Assembly (NCBI GenBank): GCA_900542945.1
Contig: UQPI01000004.1
Coordinates: 3,727 to 67,726, forward strand
DNA length: 64,000 bases
Direction of reading: 5' to 3'
DNA from: an uncultured Collinsella sp.
GTDB lineage: Bacteria > Actinomycetota > Coriobacteriia > Coriobacteriales > Coriobacteriaceae
The notes beneath the pieces were generated by a model, which ran no database searches, was not told the origin of the DNA, and saw only the letters and a list, made by a program, of their open reading frames with translations. The position numbers and the translations under genes were made by a program. Each line of letters begins with the position of its first letter. The stretch's first letter is position 1. Below, piece after piece: positions 58,332 to 64,000 of the stretch.

Positions 58332-60524
58332 TTAGCCGACCGTATCGTCAGGCGTGGGCGAGGGGTCGGGAGTGGGCGTAGGCGTAGGCGTGCCGCCATC
58401 GCCGCCGGTCGAACCACCAGTGGAGCCGCCCGTCGAGCCACCGGTCGTACCGGTGCCGCCGGTGGTGTCGCCGCCCGTGGTCTCGGTAGTCGTGGTCGTC
58501 GTGGTAGTCGTTGTGGTGGTTTCCTCTTCGTCCTCGTTCTCGTCCTTGTCGTCGTTCTCCGTCTTCTTGGCGTTGTTGGTGCCGTAGAACTTCCAGACGC
58601 TGTTGTTCTTGTAGGTGGGCGCCGTTCCGGTCGCAAACTCCTCGCGCTCGGTACCGGTCAGAACGGTGTTCATAAACCGCTTAAAGACAGGCAGGTTGGT
58701 GCTGTCGCCCAGCAGGTCTGTGCCGTATTTTTGGATGGGGATTTCGCCCGCGGAATAGCCGGTCCACAGGGCGCACGCCAGCTGCGGGGTATAGCCGCAG
58801 AACCACAGGTTGGTGGTGTTGTCGGTGGTGCCCGTCTTGCCGGCATAGGGCTGGTTGACGCTTAGGGCACCGGCAGCGCCCGTACCGCCGCCCTGCATGA
58901 CGCCGGACAGAACATCGGTGACCGCGGCGGCCTCGCCCTCGGTAAGCACCTGTGAGGGATTGTCAGTGTGCTGGTACAGCACCGAGCCGGTGCGAGAGTC
59001 AATCTCGGTGATGGCGATCGGCTGGCGATAGTAGCCGCCGTTGGCAAACGTCGCGTAGGCGGCGGCCATCTCGAGCGGCGAGATCGAGCCGGTGCCGAGC
59101 GTCATGACGGGAACGTCCTCGATGTTGTCCTTGGCGGGATCGATGCCGAGCTTTTTGACGAGCGAGCTGATCTTGCTGTTGCCGACGGCTTCCGCCACCT
59201 GGATGTAGCCGGTGTTGGAGGAGTATGCCGTCGCCTGCTTAAGCGTGATGTTGCCATAGCTATGGTTGGCGTAGTTTTGGACCTCGGTCGTGGTGCCCTT
59301 GGCCTTGAGCGGCGAGTTGCAGTTGAGGGTGACGTTGGGGTTCATGCCGTTTTGGATGGCAGTTGCCAGCGTAAAGGCCTTAAAGGTGGAGCCGACGGGA
59401 CGCTTGGCCGTGGCATGGTTTACGTGGTTCTCGTCGGCGTTGTAGTCGTAGCCGCCCACCATGCACTTGATGTAGCCGGTCTTGGGGTCGACGACGACCA
59501 TGCCCATGTCCAGGCCGTCGAGCGAGAGCGTGTCGAGCTGCTCTCGGACGGCATTCTCTGCCACCTGCTGCATCGTGGGGTCGATGGTGGTCTTGACGGT
59601 CAGGCCGCCCTTAAAGAGCACGTCGGTCGAGAACTCCTGCTCCAGCAGCTGCTTGACATAGGCGACAAAGTAGGGCTGCGAGTATACGTCGACGCCGCTG
59701 CCCGAAATCTCGGTCACGTTGAGGGTGATGGGCTCGGCCCGTGCGGCATCGTGCTCCTCCTGCGTGATGTGGCCCAGGCGCAACATGTTGTCGAGAACCT
59801 TGTTGCGACGGGACAGCGCCAGGTCGGGGTTGACCGTGGGGTCGTACTGCGAGGGCGAGTTGGGAAGGCCGATGAGCAGTGCGGCCTCGCTCAGGGTGAG
59901 GTCGGCGGCGCTCTTGGACAGATAGGTTTCGGCTGCGGCCTCGATGCCGTAGGCGCCGTGACCGTAGTAGATGGTGTTGAGGTACATCATGAGGATCTCG
60001 TCTTTGGAGTACATGTCCTCCATCTTGACGGCGATGTAGGCCTCGCGCACCTTACGCTCGATGGTCGAGTCGAACTGCTCCTCCTGCAGGATGGTGTTGC
60101 GCACCAGCTGCTGGGTGATAGTCGAGGCGCCTTCGTGCCCGCCGCCGAGGGTTGCCACCGCAGCACGCGCGATACCCCACAGGTCGATACCGCCGTGCTC
60201 GTAGAAGCGCTCGTCCTCGACGTCAACGGTGCCCTGCAGCACGTAGGGGGAGACCTCGTCCTTGGTGATGGACTTGCGGTTTTGCGTGTAGAAGCTCGCA
60301 ATCTTGTTGCCGTTGCAGTCGACGATCTCGGTGGGCTCGCTCACCAGATACGCGTTGGCGTCGGTGTAGTCGGGCAGATCGGACAGCCAGCGGTTGACGT
60401 TGCCGACCATGCCGATGCCAAACGCCACGCCCGCGATAAGCAAAAAGCCCAAAAACGAGAGCAGGATTATGGGCAGAGCATGCGTCTTTGAACGGCTGCG
60501 TCCCTGTCGTTGGCGAGGACCCAT
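58332..60524 (-). CDS. Class A penicillin-binding protein (glycosyltransferase-transpeptidase)
   Basis: The 730-aa product has an N-terminal membrane anchor (~18-40), a GT51 domain (EDERFYEHGG ~103-112 with the catalytic Glu, then GASTITQQLVRN) and a transpeptidase domain with STFK (379-382), SSN (435-437) and KTGT (563-566). It polymerises and crosslinks peptidoglycan outside the membrane. The tail has twelve Thr in a row and then Gly/Thr and Pro/Thr repeats, perhaps a wall-spanning linker. ATG 60524 has GGAGG upstream; the ATG at 60647 lacks one. Confidence 0.93.
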   Translation of the reverse strand: MGPRQRQGRSRSKTHALPIILLSFLGFLLIAGVAFGIGMVGNVNRWLSDLPDYTDANAYLVSEPTEIVDCNGNKIASFYTQNRKSITKDEVSPYVLQGTVDVEDERFYEHGGIDLWGIARAAVATLGGGHEGASTITQQLVRNTILQEEQFDSTIERKVREAYIAVKMEDMYSKDEILMMYLNTIYYGHGAYGIEAAAETYLSKSAADLTLSEAALLIGLPNSPSQYDPTVNPDLALSRRNKVLDNMLRLGHITQEEHDAARAEPITLNVTEISGSGVDVYSQPYFVAYVKQLLEQEFSTDVLFKGGLTVKTTIDPTMQQVAENAVREQLDTLSLDGLDMGMVVVDPKTGYIKCMVGGYDYNADENHVNHATAKRPVGSTFKAFTLATAIQNGMNPNVTLNCNSPLKAKGTTTEVQNYANHSYGNITLKQATAYSSNTGYIQVAEAVGNSKISSLVKKLGIDPAKDNIEDVPVMTLGTGSISPLEMAAAYATFANGGYYRQPIAITEIDSRTGSVLYQHTDNPSQVLTEGEAAAVTDVLSGVMQGGGTGAAGALSVNQPYAGKTGTTDNTTNLWFCGYTPQLACALWTGYSAGEIPIQKYGTDLLGDSTNLPVFKRFMNTVLTGTEREEFATGTAPTYKNNSVWKFYGTNNAKKTENDDKDENEDEEETTTTTTTTTTTTETTGGDTTGGTGTTGGSTGGSTGGSTGGDGGTPTPTPTPDPSPTPDDTVG

Positions 60525-60686
60525 ATATTGACCTCCAGGTATGTCGTGCCGGACGGTGGATGTGCCGTCGGGGCAGGATGGACATAAGTTATTACACGAT
60601 AAACCAAACGGGGCGCGCGAGGCCTCGTGTATGCTGGAAGACGGCATTTTTCAGAGTGAATGCATACCTTGGTAAGGAGTTTGTCG

Positions 60687-62645
60687 ATGGCGATTCGGGC
60701 GATGGGGCCGAGCGGACAATGCGAGACTGGATTGGATGTCGTCAGTGCGGCGCTGCCCGAGCTGCTGGCGCCGGCGGGCGGACTCGACCAGATGCTTGCG
60801 GCTATCGCCGCGGGTACCGATGCCATCTATGCGGGGTTGGGCGGCTTTAACGCCCGTGTGAGCGCCCACGGCTTTACGGATGACGAGTTTGCGCGCGGCT
60901 GCGCCGTGGCGCATGCCCATGGCGTGCGTGTATACGTGACGCTCAACGTGTTCGTGTTTGACGATGAGTTGTCCGACGCGGTGGCGTTGGGAGCTCATGC
61001 ACTGGAGCTGGGCGCCGATGCTCTGATTGCGGCCGATGCCGGGTTGGCCTGCGCGCTGAGCGCGGCGATTCCCGGGGTCGAGATTCACCTGTCTACGCAG
61101 GCGGGCGTTCATAGCGAAGGCGCCGTGCGGCTTGCCGCCGATGAGTTGGGGGTCGAGCGCGTGACGACGGCGCGCGAGCTGACGGTCGACGAGATTGCGG
61201 CGCTCTGTGCCACGGGCGTGCCCATCGAGGTATTCTGCCACGGTGCGATTTGCATCGGCTATTCGGGGGCGTGCGAGTTCTCGGCCCTGCGGCGTGGGCG
61301 CTCGGCGATGCGCGGCGACTGCACGCAGCCGTGCCGTCTGGCGTACGACCTAGTGGACGAGGCGGGGCAGAGTGTTGTTGCCGTCGAGGGAGACCGCCTG
61401 CTTTGTCCGCGTGACTATCTGGGTATCGCGCACCTGCCCGAGCTTGTTGCCGCCGGCGTGGCATCGCTCAAGATCGAGGGACGCATGAAGAATCCCGATT
61501 ACGTATTCAACGTGGTGAGGGTGTGGCGTCGGGCACTCGATATGCTGTGCGACGGCGCGTGGGACTCCGGTGCCGTGGAAGAGCTCGAGCGCGAGCTGGG
61601 AAGGTCGTTTAACCGTGGGTTTACCGATGCGTACCTGCGAGGACGTTCGGGTGCCGAGCTTATGAGCTTTGAGCGTGCGATCAACCAAGGTGTGCGCGTG
61701 GGACGCCTGGTGGCCGTTGGCCACGAAGAGGTAACCGTTGAGCTCGATGCCGCCGTGGCGGCGGGTGACACGCTCGAGATTCGGTTCTATCCGGGTGCCG
61801 ACGCGCGTCCCGATGTGCCCAAGCGCTGGCCGCAGGTGCCCTGTCCGGTGGATGCCGCGGCGGGGGAGCGCGTCGTCGTGCATTGCAAGCGTAAGGTTGA
61901 CACGGGCTGCGAGGTGTACCTGATTCGCAGCGCCGGCGTGTTGGATCAGACGGCGGCGGTGTTGGAGCGCATGCGGGCCGAGGCGGATGCGATTGCGCCC
62001 GTTGCGCGTGCCGTTGAGGTGCTGCCCTTTGAGGGCGTTACGGTGGATGGCGGTGCGTCGACGGAGTTGGTGGAGTGCGCGGTTCCCGCTCGCATGGTTT
62101 TTGCTTGGCAGCTGATGGATGCCGACCCGCGCGGAGAACTCGATTTGTCCGACGCTGTTGTGGTGCTTGACGAGGTGTGCCGCACGTGTGACGCTGACTG
62201 GACCCGCTCACTGATGCAGCGTGCCGGGCGCGTTGTCTGCCGCAACCTGGGACAGGTGGTGATCGCTCGCGAGCTGGGCGTGACGTTTGACGTGGCGGCG
62301 CCGGTGTTCTGCGCGAATCGGGCCACGCTTACCTGGCTGCGCGGACTCGGTGCGGGGCGGGTGTACTTGCCGGCCGAGTTGCTCGGCAATGATGCGGAGC
62401 GTATTGCCGAACTGGCTGCTGAACCCGGCGTCTGGGGTCCGGTCGACGCCGACCGTCCCGAGCTTATGGTGTGCGAGCACTGCCTGCTGACCGCCGAGGG
62501 CGTCTGCGCTACCGATGCGACGGGACAGGTCCGTTGCCGCGACTGCTTGCGCCGTCGGCAGGTACGCTATCTGGTCGAGCGTGACGGTACACGTTTGCCA
62601 GTTGCCATTGACGCATGCGGCAGGACGAGGATTTTCCTGTCGTAG
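60687..62645 (+). CDS. U32-family protein, RlhA-length
   Basis: The 652-aa product has PELLAPAGGLDQMLAAIAAG, EVFCHGAICIGYSGACEFSA (U32 signature with Fe-S Cys) and LKIEGRMKNPDYVFNVV. Its length is that of E. coli RlhA (653 aa), which hydroxylates C2501 of 23S rRNA, so that is the leading guess. It is paralogous to the 831-aa protein at 15685-18180 and ends soon after CRDCLRRRQ. ATG 60687 has AAGGAG upstream. tyrS follows after 96 bp. Confidence 0.83.
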   Translation: MAIRAMGPSGQCETGLDVVSAALPELLAPAGGLDQMLAAIAAGTDAIYAGLGGFNARVSAHGFTDDEFARGCAVAHAHGVRVYVTLNVFVFDDELSDAVALGAHALELGADALIAADAGLACALSAAIPGVEIHLSTQAGVHSEGAVRLAADELGVERVTTARELTVDEIAALCATGVPIEVFCHGAICIGYSGACEFSALRRGRSAMRGDCTQPCRLAYDLVDEAGQSVVAVEGDRLLCPRDYLGIAHLPELVAAGVASLKIEGRMKNPDYVFNVVRVWRRALDMLCDGAWDSGAVEELERELGRSFNRGFTDAYLRGRSGAELMSFERAINQGVRVGRLVAVGHEEVTVELDAAVAAGDTLEIRFYPGADARPDVPKRWPQVPCPVDAAAGERVVVHCKRKVDTGCEVYLIRSAGVLDQTAAVLERMRAEADAIAPVARAVEVLPFEGVTVDGGASTELVECAVPARMVFAWQLMDADPRGELDLSDAVVVLDEVCRTCDADWTRSLMQRAGRVVCRNLGQVVIARELGVTFDVAAPVFCANRATLTWLRGLGAGRVYLPAELLGNDAERIAELAAEPGVWGPVDADRPELMVCEHCLLTAEGVCATDATGQVRCRDCLRRRQVRYLVERDGTRLPVAIDACGRTRIFLS

Positions 62646-62741
62646 GTGCCGCGTCGCGTCAGTTTGTTATCATATGAGAGTTTATGGACTTCCAGCACCG
62701 CCGTATCCGGTGAGGGTGCTATAGCAAAAGGAGGATACCCA

Positions 62742-63953
62742 ATGCTGTCTGTCGACGAGCAAATGCGTATCATCACCTCGGGCGCCGCGCAGATCGTCCC
62801 CGAGGCCGACCTTCGCAAGAAGCTTGAGAAGGGCGAGCCCCTCAACATCAAGCTCGGCGTCGATCCCACCAGCCCCGACCTGCATCTGGGCCATGCCGTG
62901 CCCCTGCGCAAGATGCGTCAGTTCCAGGACTTGGGCCACAAGGTCACCCTCATCATCGGTAACGGCACCGCACTGATCGGCGATCCTTCGGGCAAGAATT
63001 CCACCCGCCCGCAGCTTTCGCAGGAGCAGATCGAGGCCAACGCCGAGACCTACGTGAGCCAGGCCATGAAGATCCTGGATCCCGAGAAGACCACCATCGT
63101 GCACAACGGCGACTGGATCCTATCGATGGATCTGGCCGGCCTGCTGCAGGTGTGTTCCAAGTTCACCGTCGCCCGCATCCTCGAGCGCGATGACTTTACC
63201 AAGCGCTACCAGTCCCAGACGCCGATCGCCCTGCACGAGTTCCTGTACCCCGTGATGCAGGCCTTCGACTCCGTTCAGATCAAGGCCGACGTGGAGATGG
63301 GCGGCACCGACCAGCTCTTTAACCTGCTCGCTGGTCGCGAGCTCATGGAGAAGATGAGCATGGAGCCGCAGATCGCGCTTACCATGCCGCTGCTCGAGGG
63401 CACCGATGGCGTGCGCAAGATGTCCAAGTCCTACGGCAACTACATCGGCCTGACCGATGCTCCCAAGGATATGTTCGGCAAGACGATGTCCATCCCCGAC
63501 GAGATGATCGGCAAGTACTATCGTCTGGCCAGCTCGCTCACCCCGGCCGAGGTCGACAAGATCGACGCTGCCCTGGCCGACGGTTCCGCCGATCCCTATG
63601 AGCTCAAGCGCGCGCTGGGCCGCGACCTGTGCGACACCTATCACGGCGCCGGTGCCGGTGACGAGGCTCAGGCCGAGTTCGACCGCGTGTTCAAGGAGGG
63701 CCAGCTTGCCGACTTCCCCGAGAAGCATGTCGAGCTGACCGTCAACGACGAGGGCCAGATCTACCTCGCAGGCCTGCTTAAGGACCTGGGCCTTTCGGCG
63801 AGCGCCGGCCAGGCCCGCCGCGACATCGACGGCGGCGGCGTCAAGATCAACGGCGAGGCGGTGGCTCCCAAGAGCTACAGCATCGACCCGAGCGCCCTCA
63901 AGCTGGGCGATACCCTCTCCGTAGGCAAGCGCAAGGGCTTCAAGCTTATTTAG
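62742..63953 (+). CDS. tyrS: Tyrosyl-tRNA synthetase
   Basis: The 403-aa class I synthetase has HLGH (48-51, the HIGH box), KMSKS (226-230), GGTDQLFN and a C-terminal S4 domain (GQARRDIDGGGVKINGEAV). It charges tRNA-Tyr. HLGHAVPLRKM and the overall pattern put it in the TyrS/TyrZ subgroup with HxGH-DxxxxLGNG variations seen in actinobacteria and Gram-negatives. ATG 62742 has AAAGGAGG upstream. No T-box element was recognised in the 96-bp gap. Confidence 0.95.
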   Translation: MLSVDEQMRIITSGAAQIVPEADLRKKLEKGEPLNIKLGVDPTSPDLHLGHAVPLRKMRQFQDLGHKVTLIIGNGTALIGDPSGKNSTRPQLSQEQIEANAETYVSQAMKILDPEKTTIVHNGDWILSMDLAGLLQVCSKFTVARILERDDFTKRYQSQTPIALHEFLYPVMQAFDSVQIKADVEMGGTDQLFNLLAGRELMEKMSMEPQIALTMPLLEGTDGVRKMSKSYGNYIGLTDAPKDMFGKTMSIPDEMIGKYYRLASSLTPAEVDKIDAALADGSADPYELKRALGRDLCDTYHGAGAGDEAQAEFDRVFKEGQLADFPEKHVELTVNDEGQIYLAGLLKDLGLSASAGQARRDIDGGGVKINGEAVAPKSYSIDPSALKLGDTLSVGKRKGFKLI

Positions 63954-63980
63954 TTACGCGGTTTTGCCAAACCGCGTAAC
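63953..63980 (+). terminator. Hairpin after tyrS
   Basis: GTTACGCGGTTT and AAACCGCGTAAC form a perfect 12-bp stem around TGCC, starting at the last base of the stop codon. No T run follows. Confidence 0.65.
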
Positions 63981-64000
63981 GGCTCGACGCTGCAAACCCG

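Noticed and set aside
62646..62741. T-box leader upstream of tyrS
   Set aside because: The gap is under 100 bp and lacks a specifier loop, T-box sequence or terminator/antiterminator pair.
1..64000. tRNA or rRNA genes
   Set aside because: No TpsiC-arm or acceptor-stem pattern, or rRNA stretch, was found by eye in intergenic DNA; a dedicated covariance scan was not possible.

Overview
The window reads as a chromosomal segment of a GC-rich gut actinobacterium of class Coriobacteriia, most like Collinsella. This is inferred from strong G/C third-position bias, frequent GTG/TTG starts, zinc-type S14, L36 and adenylate kinase, and a selenium/molybdenum-hydroxylase purine cluster in an anaerobe-type gene set. 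No rRNA or tRNA gene was recognised.

Layout. Positions 1-2498 carry the end of the S10 operon and the start of the spc operon (rpsC-rplP-rpmC-rpsQ-rplN-rplX), closed by a terminator. The spc operon resumes 43 kb later at 45734 (rplE-rpsN-rpsH-rplF-rplR-rpsE-rpmD-rplO-secY-adk-map-infA-rpmJ-rpsM-rpsK-rpsD-rpoA-rplQ, then truA). The normally adjacent L24 and L5 genes are therefore separated by a large metabolic and accessory block, and rplE has its own candidate promoter.

Inside the block: (i) debris at 2.5-4.1 kb, namely a decayed IS3-family element joined to the 3' end of a mtnN-like nucleosidase gene; (ii) a sugar locus at 4.3-11.8 kb with a frameshifted LevR-like activator, a complete mannose-family PTS (EIIB, EIIC, EIID, EIIA), a cytosolic GH172/DUF2961 enzyme and a ROK sugar kinase; (iii) a Gfo/Idh/MocA oxidoreductase with a DeoR regulator behind a phased operator-like array; (iv) a palindromic-repeat region, then a U32-family protein with an RluA pseudouridine synthase; (v) ridA and a YheO-type regulator; (vi) purine catabolism part A at 20.0-29.4 kb (NCS2 permease, SsnA, YgfK, polyferredoxin, XdhD-like hydroxylase); (vii) an accessory island at 29.4-36.2 kb with two arrays of 62-bp palindromic units, an AbiEi/DUF559-like gene, a truncated DUF4143 gene behind 23-bp repeats, a candidate type I toxin-antitoxin pair, a DEDDh exonuclease, unknown genes and a second YheO-type regulator; (viii) purine part B at 36.5-45.4 kb (YgeX, YgeY, YgeW, MocA-type cytidylyltransferase, HyuA, YqeC, YqeB, XdhC).

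How it fits together. Parts A and B together resemble the anaerobic purine/urate-degrading cluster known from gut bacteria: uptake, hydroxylation on a specially matured Mo enzyme, ring opening by amidohydrolases, carbamoyl transfer, and 2,3-diaminopropionate cleavage to pyruvate and ammonia. RidA would remove the 2-aminoacrylate that the last step can release. Downstream of rplQ lie truA, a glycosyltransferase-like gene, argR, a class A penicillin-binding protein, a second U32 protein of RlhA length, and tyrS.
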